Assembly (NCBI GenBank): GCA_965218765.1
Contig: CBDCLU010000005.1
Span: forward strand, 485,875-549,874
DNA: 64,000 bases
From: JBBPYC01 sp965218765
GTDB taxonomy: Bacteria; Pseudomonadota; Gammaproteobacteria; Burkholderiales; Burkholderiaceae_C
Direction: 5' to 3'
Positions 26,850 to 35,793 of the stretch are shown piece by piece (the first letter of the stretch is position 1; the number at the start of each line of letters is the position of its first letter). Below the pieces are notes generated by a model that saw nothing but the letters and a program-made list of their open reading frames with translations, did no database searches and was not told the origin of the DNA. The translations under genes and the position numbers were made by a program.

Positions 26850-27326
26850 CTAACGCTGCGCCGCTTCGCCGCCGTGCTGGAGCGCGAGCATCACGCCGCG
26901 ATTCGCAAGCGAATCGGCGCGTTCGTTGCCCGCATCGCCCGAATGGCCCTTGACCCAGCGCCAGTCGATCCGGTGCACGGTGCCGCCGACCAGCGCGTCG
27001 AGCTGCCGCCACAGCTCGGCGTTTTTCACCGGCTGTTTGGCCGCGGTGCGCCAGCCGCGCGCTTTCCAGCCGGCGATCCATTCGGTGATGCCCTTGCGCA
27101 CGTATTCGCTGTCCAGATACAGCACGACCTCGCACGGCGCGGGCTGCGCAGCCAGCGCGGTGAGCGCCTCGATCACGGCCGTCAGCTCCATCCGGTTGTT
27201 GGTGGTGCCCAGAGCACCGCCGAACAGCTCTTTTTCAACGCCGCCGGTCTTCATCAGCACGCCCCAGCCGCCCGGGCCGGGATTGCCTTTGCAGGCGCCG
27301 TCGGTATGGATTTCCACGGAATTCAA
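26850..27326 (-). CDS. rnhA: Ribonuclease HI
   Basis: The 158-residue enzyme cleaves the RNA strand of RNA-DNA hybrids. All catalytic acids are visible: Asp9 (HTDGACKGNPGPGGWG), Glu48 (NNRMELTAVIEAL), Asp71 (YLDSEYV) and the late Asp in GNERADSLAN. The family His is in KGHSGDAGNERAD. Length is standard. It lies downstream of a methyltransferase gene, a usual neighbour in this order. Confidence 0.97.
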   Translation of the reverse strand: MNSVEIHTDGACKGNPGPGGWGVLMKTGGVEKELFGGALGTTNNRMELTAVIEALTALAAQPAPCEVVLYLDSEYVRKGITEWIAGWKARGWRTAAKQPVKNAELWRQLDALVGGTVHRIDWRWVKGHSGDAGNERADSLANRGVMLALQHGGEAAQR

Positions 27327-27401
27327 GGGTCGGGTGCTTTCATCAATGGTGGGACAGGTCGCAGCCTGGAAACAGTCGGCTGCGGCGCGCTGCGAATGGC
27401 C

Positions 27402-28328
27402 TCAGACGCGATCGACTTCGACCGCTGCGGCTTCGCGCACCGGCCGGGGATGGCGCCGGTTCGCCACCGGCACCGGCGCACTGACGGCCGGCTTGGCCTC
27501 GCGCCGGCGCACCGGGCCGACCAGCCGCATGCCGCGCACGCGCTTGGTCGCCACCACCAAATACAGCGCGCCGAAGATCGGCCACCAGCGCGCCCCGCCG
27601 CGGTTGATCCAGTCCAGCGATTTGAGCCAGTGTTCGCTCTTCACGGCCGGCTGCCAGCAGCCGAAGCTCGACGATTCCACTTCGAAGCTGAGCAGTCGCA
27701 GCCAGTCGCGCAAGCGCCGAAAACCGATTGGCCGGCCGTCTTGCGGCAGGTAGGACGCGCTGCCCAAGCCGAGCCGGCGGTACAGGCGCATGCGCTGCTC
27801 GCGCAGGCCCCAGAGGCTGGCCGGATTCAATCCGCAGATCACGACGCGGCCGTTGGGCACCAGCACGCGGCCGACCTCGCGCAGCAGCGCATGCGGATCG
27901 CTGTTGGATTCCAGCGCATGCGGCAGCACGATCAGGTCCAGGCTGTTGGCCGGAAACGGCAGCGCGCAGAAATCGGTCAGCAATGCGAGCCGCCGCAGCG
28001 CGGGCAGCGTCTGGCTGGTGCTGCCGCCCGCGCGGGTCGCACCGACGGCGGCCGGCCCGCGATCGATCGACGCGGCCAGCTGCGCTGCCGCGGCCGTCGA
28101 ACCAGGAGGGCTGCCGGTGCTGCCCGAGATCGGCTGATCCAGCGCCAGCCAGCGGTGCGGCATGCGGTTCGCACGCAGCGCATCGAGCTCCGGCATGCCC
28201 AGTTGCAGCGCATGAAAGCCGAATCGATTGGCAACGGTCTGGTCGATCCGGCTGCGCTCCCAGTCGAGCACCAGCCGGCCGGCCGGCGTTTCCAGCCATT
28301 GGGGCAAACTTATAATTCGGCGTTCCAT
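27402..28328 (-). CDS. Class I SAM-dependent methyltransferase (predicted)
   Basis: The 308-residue protein has a methyltransferase-11-like core: FCALPFPANSLDLIVLPHALESNSDPHALLREVGRVLVPNGRVVICGLNPASLWG. The motif I SAM-binding loop is not obvious, and a Ser/Gly/Ala-rich insertion sits before the core (about residues 68-105). Such proteins are commonly encoded upstream of rnhA in betaproteobacteria. The substrate is unknown. The basic C-terminal tail (RRREAKPA...RRHPRPVREA) is probably disordered. Start ATG at 28328 chosen for MERRIISLPQWLETPAGRLV. Confidence 0.82.
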   Translation of the reverse strand: MERRIISLPQWLETPAGRLVLDWERSRIDQTVANRFGFHALQLGMPELDALRANRMPHRWLALDQPISGSTGSPPGSTAAAAQLAASIDRGPAAVGATRAGGSTSQTLPALRRLALLTDFCALPFPANSLDLIVLPHALESNSDPHALLREVGRVLVPNGRVVICGLNPASLWGLREQRMRLYRRLGLGSASYLPQDGRPIGFRRLRDWLRLLSFEVESSSFGCWQPAVKSEHWLKSLDWINRGGARWWPIFGALYLVVATKRVRGMRLVGPVRRREAKPAVSAPVPVANRRHPRPVREAAAVEVDRV

Positions 28329-28680
28329 GACGTTGTTCGCATTCCGCTCGATCGCTGCCAAGCCCGCTGCTGAAGGGCAGCACGACTGCGTGCTTGCACG
28401 GTGCATCGGCGGGTGCACAGATGCAAGTGCCTGCGGAGCCGGCGATTTTAGTCGGCCATGCGCGCTGGCTCCGCTGCTGCGGGCGGCCTCGGCTGGCACC
28501 GCGTCCGAGTCACGCCAGCTCGCCTGAGCCGCAGATGACGGCCCACCCAACGCAACGACGGTTCATGGGTGGTCAGCCGAAATGCCGTTCGTCGGCACGC
28601 TTGCTGCTTCCTCTGCTCATCACCGCGCTTCACCGCGCCGATGGACAACCGCGCCCATTCTTCCAACAAAAGCGAAAACC
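28329..28680. other. Divergent promoter region, no gene seen
   Basis: This 352-bp gap lies between the methyltransferase (leftward) and the transglycosylase (rightward). Only shadow reading frames occur. It should hold both promoters, but I could not fix clear -35/-10 boxes. Confidence 0.5.
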
Positions 28681-30321
28681 ATGAGACTCATTCCGGTGTC
28701 CATCTGCGTGAGCACGCTGCTCTGGCTCGGCGGTTGTGCGACGACGGGCGACGACGCGAGCAGCGCCGATCCGGCCAGCGGCGCAACCGAGACCGCCGCG
28801 CGCATCTCCGGCGTGATCAGCAAGCCGATCGTGCCGGGCAAGGCCGGCGCATCGCACCAGGTCGCGGCGCAGACCGCACCGGCCGACCTGTGGGAGCGCA
28901 TCCGGCGCGGCTTTGCGATGCCGGATCTGCAGGACGACTACGTGGCCGACCGCGAGCAGTGGTATGCGTCGCGGCCCGACTACATCGAGCGCATGACGGC
29001 GCGCTCGAGCCGCTACTTGTTTTATGTGGTGGAGGAACTCGAGCGGCGCGGCATGCCGACCGAACTCGCCCTGCTGCCGTTCGTGGAAAGCGCGTTCAAC
29101 CCGCAAGCGGTGTCCAGCGCACGCGCAGCCGGCATGTGGCAGTTCATGCCGGCCACCGGCAGCGACTACGACCTGAAGCGCAACGTGTTCCGCGACGACC
29201 GGCGCGACGTGCTCGCCTCGACCCGTGCGGCCCTCGACTATCTGCAGAAGCTCTACGGGATGTTCGGCGACTGGCAGCTCGCGCTGGCGGCCTACAACTG
29301 GGGCGAAGGTAGCGTCGGCCGCGCGATCGCAAAGAACGAGCGGGCCGCGCTGCCGACCGGCTACTCGGACCTGCCGATGCCCAACGAGACCCGGCTGTAC
29401 GTGCCCAAGCTGCAGGCGATCAAGAACATCGTGGCGAACCCGGCGGCGTTCGGCGCGAGCCTGCCACTGATCGAGAACCACCCGTATTTCCAGAGCGTGG
29501 AGATCACGCGCGACATCGACGTGGCGCTGGCCGCGCAGCTTGCTGACGTCTCGCTGGAAGACTTCAAGGCACTAAATCCGGCCGCGCACCGGCCCGTGAT
29601 CCTGGCTGCCGGCACGCCGCAGATCCTGCTGCCATGGGACAACGCGAAAGTGTTCCGGCGCAACTTCGCCGCGCACGCCGACGGCCAGTTCGCAAGCTGG
29701 ACCGCCTGGACCGCGCCCGCCACGATGAGCGTGCGCAACGCGGCCAGCACCGTCGGCATGAGCGAGGCCGATCTGCGCAGCGTGAACGGCATTCCGCCGC
29801 GCATGATGATCAAGGCCGGCTCCACCTTGCTGGTGCCGCGGCTGGCCACCGTGACCGACGAAGTGCCGCTGCACGTGGCCGACAACGGCCATATCGCGCT
29901 GGCACCAGAGGCGGTGCCGACGCGGCGCCTGCTGGTGCGCGCGGGACGCCGCGACAGCGTGCTCGCGATCGCGCGGCGCTATCGGGTCAGCCCGGGCGCG
30001 GTAGCCGGCTGGAATCACACGGGGACCGATGCGATCTTTGCACGCGGCCAGTCGGTGGTCGTGTATGTGCCGCTGCGCGGTGCGCCCCAGCAGGCCCGAC
30101 GTGGCGGCTCGGCTATCCGCGAAGTCGGCTACTCGAGTAGCGCGGGCGGCGGGCATGGTCGGGCGACGAAGAAGTCAGCGCACGCAGCCCGGGCTGCCAA
30201 GACCGCCGGCACACACAGCGCTGCCAGCGCACGGCCGGCCGCCAGGTCCGCTGGCGTGGCGCGGGCCGGCAGCGGCAAGGCAGGCGTGACAAGGATGAAC
30301 GCGCACCAGCGGCACCGCTGA
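28681..30321 (+). CDS. mltD: Membrane-bound lytic murein transglycosylase D-like lipoprotein
   Basis: The 546-residue protein has a lipoprotein signal ending at Cys19 (LWLGGC). The SLT domain carries catalytic Glu136 in LPFVESAFNPQAVS, then GMWQFMPATG and LALAAYNWGEGSV. These are MltD hallmarks; the enzyme cleaves peptidoglycan glycan strands with anhydro-muramyl formation in the periplasm. Two weak LysM-like stretches follow (around ASTVGMSEADLRSVNG and VLAIARRYRVSPGAVAGWN). A basic Ala/Arg-rich tail ends the protein. ATG at 28681 chosen for the signal peptide. Confidence 0.93.
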   Translation: MRLIPVSICVSTLLWLGGCATTGDDASSADPASGATETAARISGVISKPIVPGKAGASHQVAAQTAPADLWERIRRGFAMPDLQDDYVADREQWYASRPDYIERMTARSSRYLFYVVEELERRGMPTELALLPFVESAFNPQAVSSARAAGMWQFMPATGSDYDLKRNVFRDDRRDVLASTRAALDYLQKLYGMFGDWQLALAAYNWGEGSVGRAIAKNERAALPTGYSDLPMPNETRLYVPKLQAIKNIVANPAAFGASLPLIENHPYFQSVEITRDIDVALAAQLADVSLEDFKALNPAAHRPVILAAGTPQILLPWDNAKVFRRNFAAHADGQFASWTAWTAPATMSVRNAASTVGMSEADLRSVNGIPPRMMIKAGSTLLVPRLATVTDEVPLHVADNGHIALAPEAVPTRRLLVRAGRRDSVLAIARRYRVSPGAVAGWNHTGTDAIFARGQSVVVYVPLRGAPQQARRGGSAIREVGYSSSAGGGHGRATKKSAHAARAAKTAGTHSAASARPAARSAGVARAGSGKAGVTRMNAHQRHR

Positions 30322-30413
30322 CACGCCGGGGCCGCACAACCCAGGGTACAGCCGCCGGAGCGGCAGCAACGCCTCAGTCCGGCGTGGTTGCCGGTCCGGC
30401 CTGAAATCCGCTG

Positions 30414-30833
30414 TCAGCCGCCTTTCGCAGCGACCAAGAACAACGCGATGTTGACCACGAATGCGAGCGTCCACACGAAGCTGCGCAACTTGGAGCGATC
30501 GCCCACATAAGCTGCGATGTAGGCGAGCCGCAGTATTACGTAGCCGAGTGCCAGCAGGTCGATCAGCCGCTGCGGACCACCGAACTGCTGCGCGATCAGC
30601 ACCCCGGCAACGAAAAACGGCAACTGCTCGAATCCGTTCGCCTGCGCCGCGTTGGCGCGTGCGCGCCAGCCGGTCTGGTCGGCCAGCCAGGCGCGCGGGT
30701 GGTGGTTGTCGTAGCCGCCTTCGCGGCGCGGCTTGAACAACGCGCCGGTGCGCGAAATCCAGGCGGCGAACAGCGGCAGCAGGCACGCGGCCAGCACGGA
30801 CCAGAGGGCAAGCGTCAAACCGGCAAATTTCAT
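30414..30833 (-). CDS. MAPEG-family membrane protein
   Basis: The 139-residue protein has four hydrophobic segments and the MAPEG pattern. RREGGYDNHHPRAWL sits in the first loop, then ANAAQANGFEQLPFFVAGVLIAQ, the Arg-rich ILRLAYIAAYVGDRSKLRS, and a final helix. MAPEG proteins include glutathione transferases and peroxidases of membranes; bacterial members are largely uncharacterised. It converges with mltD. The 185 bp upstream to recR shows no gene. Confidence 0.88.
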   Translation of the reverse strand: MKFAGLTLALWSVLAACLLPLFAAWISRTGALFKPRREGGYDNHHPRAWLADQTGWRARANAAQANGFEQLPFFVAGVLIAQQFGGPQRLIDLLALGYVILRLAYIAAYVGDRSKLRSFVWTLAFVVNIALFLVAAKGG

Positions 30834-31018
30834 GGGGTGATCAAGCGTCGGATGGAAACGTTGGGTGCGCGAACTGGCGCAGCAAAGATGACGAGACCGA
30901 ATTTCTATAGGAAAAGCGGCTTTTTCTCTAGTGTAGCCTGCCGCTCCAGCTATTTATTCGGTAGCGCTGCTGGATTTTTGTTGCGGCTCCGCCGGCTGCG
31001 CCCCGTGCAACCGTTCCA

Positions 31019-31609
31019 TCAGCGCCGATCATGCAACGCATGCGCGATCGTGCCCAGATCGACGTACTCGAGTTCGCTGCCGACCGGCACGCCGCGCGCG
31101 AGCCGGGTCACCTGCAACCCGCGCGCCTTCAGCTGTTCGGCAATCACGTGCGCGGTGGTTTCGCCCTCGGCCGTGAAGTTGGTCGCGATGATCACCTCCT
31201 GCACCGCACCGTTGTCGGCGCGCTCGAACAGGCGGTCCAGCCCGATGTCGTTCGGCCCGATGCCGTCGAGCGGGCTCAACCGCCCCATCAGCACGAAATA
31301 GAGTCCGCGATAAGCGGCGGTGCGCTCCAGCGCGGACTGGTCGGCCGGTGTCTCCACCACGCAGAGCTTGCTCGCGTCGCGCCTCGGGTCGGCGCAGGTG
31401 CTGCAGACGTCGGTCTCGGAGAACGTGTGACAGACCGTGCAATGGCGAATCCGCTCGCTTGCTTCCTGCAGCGACCGCGCGAGCACGCGCGCACCGTCGC
31501 GGTCGTGTTGCAACAGGTGATAGGCCATGCGCGATGCGGACTTCACGCCCACGCCGGGCAATCGGCGCAGCGCCTGGATCAGGGTGTCAAGCAGCGGCGC
31601 ATCAGCCAT
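31019..31609 (-). CDS. recR: Recombination protein RecR
   Basis: The 196-residue protein acts with RecF and RecO in loading RecA at gaps. The helix-hairpin-helix region is RRLPGVGVKSASRMAYHLLQ, the zinc finger is CTVCHTFSETDVCSTC, and the Toprim domain has VVETPADQSALERT and NFTAEGETTAHVIAEQLK. Length is standard. The usual dnaX-ybaB partners are not adjacent on either side here. Confidence 0.96.
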   Translation of the reverse strand: MADAPLLDTLIQALRRLPGVGVKSASRMAYHLLQHDRDGARVLARSLQEASERIRHCTVCHTFSETDVCSTCADPRRDASKLCVVETPADQSALERTAAYRGLYFVLMGRLSPLDGIGPNDIGLDRLFERADNGAVQEVIIATNFTAEGETTAHVIAEQLKARGLQVTRLARGVPVGSELEYVDLGTIAHALHDRR

Positions 31610-31825
31610 GGCAAAAGGTTTTCAGACGAGACGAAAGGATGAAGCGACTGGTCGGGCACCTGCCGAGCGCCAATTGAAACGGTCGGCGGCACACAGGTGA
31701 GTCATGCGTCGGAATTGTCCACGACCGTCGTTGGCACCCGTCCAGGCACGGCCGATGCCAGTCGTCGGTGTAGACGAAAAGCGGTTCTCCTACAACCTGA
31801 GCAAAGCGACGCACCTATCATTTTT

Positions 31826-32650
31826 ATGATGCAGACCCAACTTCAATCCCAAGGCGTTGCCGCTGATGTCCCCACCCAGCGCGACTCGCTCGATGCAGCG
31901 GGCGAACGGCCGCCACCACCTGCGGATCCGCTCGATCAGCCGGCAGTGGCCGCAAGGCTCGAATCGATCGGCGCGCAGCACGGCTTCGGCCTTTCGGCAG
32001 CACGCGCGTTCGCACAGGCGATTCGAAACGGCGGTGGCGGCATGGCCCAGTTCAGCCACCCGGAACTCGGCGGCAGCGGCCAGTGGATGCGCGGCGGCAT
32101 GGTGATGATCGGCGACATGTTCAACCGTGAACTGGCTGGCCGGGTCGGTGCGTTGGGCCACGATCTGGCGGCCTGGCTCGCATCCACCAACGCCGGCGAG
32201 CCGACACCGGTCGATCGGAAGTCAGGCGTTCACGGGGACGCGGCCGGGCTCCTGGCAAAACTCACCGAACTGCATGCGCGCGGCGTGCTGACGGACGCCG
32301 AATTCACCGCGAAGAAACACCTGCTCGAAAAGGAAGCACAGATGGAACCGATGAAGCCGATGGAACCCATGAAGCCCATGAAACCGATGGGCCCGCCGTC
32401 CTCCGACTGGTGGCCCAACGGCCTGAGCAACCCGAGCAGCAGCGGCTCGCAGAACAGCCTGAAATACGCGTTTTTTCCCGACCAGCAGCGGCTGGCGGTC
32501 GAAAAGGACGGCAAGGTCACGCAGTACGACACGGGCGACCACAAAATCTCGGGTGTGAGCCAGCAGCAAAGCGGTGGCTCCAGCGGGATGCCGAAGTTCA
32601 GCTCGCAAAAAGGCGATGTCGACTTGTCTTCGCTGAAAAAAATCGACTGA
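31826..32650 (+). CDS. SHOCT-domain protein
   Basis: The 275-residue protein has a Gly-rich N-terminal half (MAQFSHPELGGSGQWMRGGMVMIGDMFN). A SHOCT motif follows, LLAKLTELHARGVLTDAEFTAKKHLLE (about residues 138-164), then a Met-Lys-Pro repeat and a C-terminal segment ending SSLKKID. SHOCT is a short helical domain with no known catalysis, often near protein ends. I do not know the role. Two ATGs occur in a row-like overlap (31826 and 31829); the longer upstream frame from 31697 lacks support. Confidence 0.82.
   Translation: MMQTQLQSQGVAADVPTQRDSLDAAGERPPPPADPLDQPAVAARLESIGAQHGFGLSAARAFAQAIRNGGGGMAQFSHPELGGSGQWMRGGMVMIGDMFNRELAGRVGALGHDLAAWLASTNAGEPTPVDRKSGVHGDAAGLLAKLTELHARGVLTDAEFTAKKHLLEKEAQMEPMKPMEPMKPMKPMGPPSSDWWPNGLSNPSSSGSQNSLKYAFFPDQQRLAVEKDGKVTQYDTGDHKISGVSQQQSGGSSGMPKFSSQKGDVDLSSLKKID
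32342..32395 (+). repeat. In-frame 9-bp tandem repeat
   Basis: Five near-identical 9-bp units plus a degenerate sixth encode Met-Glu/Lys-Pro triplets inside the SHOCT-domain gene. Units are ATGGAACCG, ATGAAGCCG, ATGGAACCC, ATGAAGCCC and ATGAAACCG. Such a tract can change length by slippage without shifting frame. Confidence 0.8.
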
Positions 32651-32663
32651 CGCGCCCGGCCTG

Positions 32664-33770
32664 TCAGCGCGCGGCGCCCACCTGTGCGGCGATCGCGTCC
32701 AGTGGCGGCACCACGTCGCCGCATTGGGCACGCCGACGCAGCACGTGCTCGATCACGACCAGTGCGAGCATCGCCTCCGCAATGGGTGTCGCGCGGATGC
32801 CGACACACGGATCGTGCCGCCCTTTCGTAACGACTCGAACGGCCCTCGCATGCACGTCGATCGAGTCGCGTGGCGTGATGATCGAACTGGTCGGCTTGAT
32901 CGCGATCGACACGTCCAGATCCTGGCCGGTCGTGATACCGCCCAATGTGCCGCCCGCATGATTGCTTAAGAAACCGTCCGGGCTGAGCGAATCGCCATGC
33001 TGGCTGCCACGCTGCGCCACGCTTGCAAAGCCGGCGCCGATCTCGACGCCCTTGACCGCGTTGATGCCCATCATGGCCCAGGCGATGTCGGCGTCCATCT
33101 TGTCGAACAGCGGCTCGCCCAGACCGACCGGCACGTTCGCTGCCGTGACGCGGATGCGCGCGCCGCAGGAGTCGCCGGCCTTGCGCAGCGCATCCATATA
33201 GGTCTCCAACGCCGATACATCGGCCACTGGCGCGAAGAACGGGTTGTGCGCCACGTGAGCCCAGGACTCGAACGGAATCACCACGTCGCCGATCTGCGTC
33301 ATGCAACCCTGGAACGTGGTGCCGTGGCGCTCGAACAGCCACTTCTTCGCGACTGCGCCAGCCGCCACCATCGGCGCGGTCAGCCGCGCCGAAGCCCGGC
33401 CGCCGCCGCGCGGATCGCGCAGTCCGTATTTCTGCAGATACGCGTAGTCGGCATGGCCCGGGCGAAAGGTCTCCGCGATGTTGCCGTAATCCTTGCTGCG
33501 CTGGTCGGTGTTCTCGATCAGCAGGCAGATCGGCGTGCCGGTGGTCTTGCCTTCGTAGGTGCCAGAGAGGATGCGCACCGCATCCGGCTCGTTGCGCTGC
33601 GTCACGTGCCGGCTGGTGCCGGGCCGGCGCCGGTCCAGATCGCCCTGGATGTCGGCTTCACTCAAGTCCAGGCCCGGCGGGCAGCCGTCGATCACGCAGC
33701 CGATCGCGGGCCCGTGCGATTCGCCGAAATTCGTGACGGCGAACAGGTTGCCGAAGGTATTGCCGCTCAT
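32664..33770 (-). CDS. aroC: Chorismate synthase
   Basis: The 368-residue FMN-dependent enzyme makes chorismate, the last step of the shikimate pathway. It starts MSGNTFGNLFAVTNFGESHG and has RRRPGTSRHVTQRNEPD, GHADYAYLQKYGLRDPRGGGRASAR, and the late RGSQHGDSLSPDGFLSNHAGGTLGGITTGQ block. I prefer the ATG at 33770; an in-frame GTG two codons upstream exists. It converges with the SHOCT gene 13 bp away. Confidence 0.97.
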   Translation of the reverse strand: MSGNTFGNLFAVTNFGESHGPAIGCVIDGCPPGLDLSEADIQGDLDRRRPGTSRHVTQRNEPDAVRILSGTYEGKTTGTPICLLIENTDQRSKDYGNIAETFRPGHADYAYLQKYGLRDPRGGGRASARLTAPMVAAGAVAKKWLFERHGTTFQGCMTQIGDVVIPFESWAHVAHNPFFAPVADVSALETYMDALRKAGDSCGARIRVTAANVPVGLGEPLFDKMDADIAWAMMGINAVKGVEIGAGFASVAQRGSQHGDSLSPDGFLSNHAGGTLGGITTGQDLDVSIAIKPTSSIITPRDSIDVHARAVRVVTKGRHDPCVGIRATPIAEAMLALVVIEHVLRRRAQCGDVVPPLDAIAAQVGAAR

Positions 33771-33832
33771 GCGCACGAATTATCGGCGGCGCTGGTCAAG
33801 CCCAGACTCAGGGACACGCCGCAGCGCCGAAA

Positions 33833-34288
33833 TCACGAGACCTGCCGGTCTTCCGTGGCCGGCCAGTCGCGAATGTAGGCTTTGAGCATCCGGTTCTCGA
33901 AGTTCTGGCTTTCCACCACGGTCTTGGCCACGTCGTAGAAGCTGATCACGCCCATCAGCAGCTTGTCATCGAGCACCGGCAGATAACGCGCATGGCGCTC
34001 GAGCATCATGCGGCGCACGTCGTCGAGTTCGGTATCGAACGTGCAGGTCAGCGGCTCGCGGTTGAACGCGGCGCTGACCGGCACGCCACCCAGATTGCCC
34101 GCGCGCTCCGACAGCGCACGGATGATCTCGCGAAAGGTCAGCAGGCCGACCAGCTCGCCTTCGCTCATCACGATCAGCGAGCCGATGTCTTTTTCCGCCA
34201 TTACTGCCGCCGCATCGAGCAGCAGGTCATCCGGTTTGGTGGTGTAGAGCGCGCTGCCTTTGACGCGCAGCATGTCGCTGACTTTCAT
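33833..34288 (-). CDS. CBS-domain-pair protein
   Basis: The 151-residue protein is made of two CBS motifs: MAEKDIGSLIVMSEGELVGLLTFREIIRAL and RMMLERHARYLPVLDDKLLMGVISFYDVAK. Stand-alone CBS pairs bind adenine nucleotides and regulate partner proteins; the partner here is unknown. GAGGAGACAAGCATC precedes the ATG at 34288, a good ribosome binding site. It is divergent from the metY-like gene. Confidence 0.92.
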   Translation of the reverse strand: MKVSDMLRVKGSALYTTKPDDLLLDAAAVMAEKDIGSLIVMSEGELVGLLTFREIIRALSERAGNLGGVPVSAAFNREPLTCTFDTELDDVRRMMLERHARYLPVLDDKLLMGVISFYDVAKTVVESQNFENRMLKAYIRDWPATEDRQVS

Positions 34289-34458
34289 GATGCTTGTCTC
34301 CTCGAAAAAGAACACGCGCGGCCGCGTGGTACCGGCCCTGGCGTCATTTCAATATAGCCCACAATGAACCGCTCGCCAGCAGCTTCACGGCTGTGCCTGG
34401 ATCGGCTTGCAGGCAATCACGTCGGCACGATCGGCACCACCAAAAAAGGACGATACCC

Positions 34459-35793
34459 ATGCCCGGCCATTCCGACCCCGGCTTCGACACACTGGCGCTG
34501 CATGCCGGCGCCGCGCCCGATCCCGCGACCGGCGCGCGCGCCACGCCGATTCACCTGACCACCTCGTTCGTGTTCGAGTCGAGCGACCATGCGGCGGCGC
34601 TGTTCAACCTGGAGCGCGCGGGCCATGTCTATTCGCGGCTGTCGAACCCGACGAATGCGGTGCTCGAGCAGCGCATGGCGGCGCTGGACGGCGGCATCGG
34701 CGCGATCACCACGGCCAGCGGCCAGGCCGCATTGCACTTATGCATCGCCACCATCATGGGCGCCGGTTCGCACATCGTGGCATCGACCGCGCTCTACGGT
34801 GGTTCGCAGAACCTGCTGCACTACACGCTGCGGCGCTTCGGAATCGACACCACGTTCGTCAAGCCGCACGACATCGACGGCTGGCGCGCCGCGATCCGGC
34901 CCCAGACGAAGCTGCTGTTCGGCGAAACGGTCGGCAACCCAGGCCTGGACGTGCTCGACATCCCGACCGTCGCAGAAATAGCGCACGAGGCAAAAGTCCC
35001 GCTGTTGGTCGACTCGACCCTGACCACGCCGTGGCTCATCAAACCGTTCGAACATGGCGCCGATCTGGTGTACCACTCGGCTACCAAATTCCTGTCCGGC
35101 CACGGCACGGTGGTCGGCGGCGTCGTGGCCGACGCGGGCAGCTTCGACTGGGCTGCGAGCGAGCGTTTCCCCGAACTGGCCGCGCCGTACGACGGCTTTC
35201 ATGACATGGTGTTCACCGACGAGAGCACCGTCGGCGCGTTTCTGCTGCGGGCCCGCCGTGAAGGCCTGCGCGACTTCGGCGCCTGCATGAGCCCGCACAC
35301 CGCGTGGCTGATCCTTCAGGGCATCGAGACGCTGCCGCTGCGCATGGCGCGGCACATGCAGAACACTTCAATGGTGGTCGAATTTCTCGCGAGCCACCCG
35401 TTCGTCGCACGAGTCGGCCACCCGCTGCTCGAATCGCATTCAAGCCATGCGCTGGCGAAGAAGCTGCTGCCGCGCGGCGCTGGTTCGGTGTTCAGCTTCG
35501 ACCTGAAGGGCGATCGCAATCAGGGCAAGGCGTTCGTCGATTCACTCAAAGTCTTCAGCCACCTGGCCAACGTCGGCGACTGCCGCAGCCTGGTGATTCA
35601 CCCGGCCAGCACCACGCACTTTCGCATGAGCGACGAGGCGCTGCTGGCAGGCGGCATCAGCCAGGGCACCATCAGGCTGTCGATCGGCCTGGAAGACCCG
35701 GCGGACCTGATCGACGACCTGAAGCGCGCGTTGAAGGCGGCGGAGAAAGCCACCGGCACACCGGCTGCCAGACCAACGAAGGTGGCCGCCTGA
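34459..35793 (+). CDS. metY: O-acetylhomoserine/O-succinylhomoserine sulfhydrylase
   Basis: The 444-residue PLP enzyme belongs to the Cys/Met metabolism family; this branch makes homocysteine from an acylated homoserine and sulfide. PLP-Lys210 sits in YHSATKFLSGHG; TASGQAALHL, GETVGNPGLDVLDI and VDSTLTTPWLIKPFEHGAD are also typical. The long form (about 440 residues with the GFDTLALHAG start) matches MetY rather than MetZ, so the symbol is likely but not certain. Its TGA overlaps the hydrolase start (TGATG). Confidence 0.9.
   Translation: MPGHSDPGFDTLALHAGAAPDPATGARATPIHLTTSFVFESSDHAAALFNLERAGHVYSRLSNPTNAVLEQRMAALDGGIGAITTASGQAALHLCIATIMGAGSHIVASTALYGGSQNLLHYTLRRFGIDTTFVKPHDIDGWRAAIRPQTKLLFGETVGNPGLDVLDIPTVAEIAHEAKVPLLVDSTLTTPWLIKPFEHGADLVYHSATKFLSGHGTVVGGVVADAGSFDWAASERFPELAAPYDGFHDMVFTDESTVGAFLLRARREGLRDFGACMSPHTAWLILQGIETLPLRMARHMQNTSMVVEFLASHPFVARVGHPLLESHSSHALAKKLLPRGAGSVFSFDLKGDRNQGKAFVDSLKVFSHLANVGDCRSLVIHPASTTHFRMSDEALLAGGISQGTIRLSIGLEDPADLIDDLKRALKAAEKATGTPAARPTKVAA

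Noticed and set aside
26769..28373. 534-codon plus-strand frame across rnhA and the methyltransferase
   Set aside because: It spans two well-defined genes and their gap on the other strand without any motif of its own.
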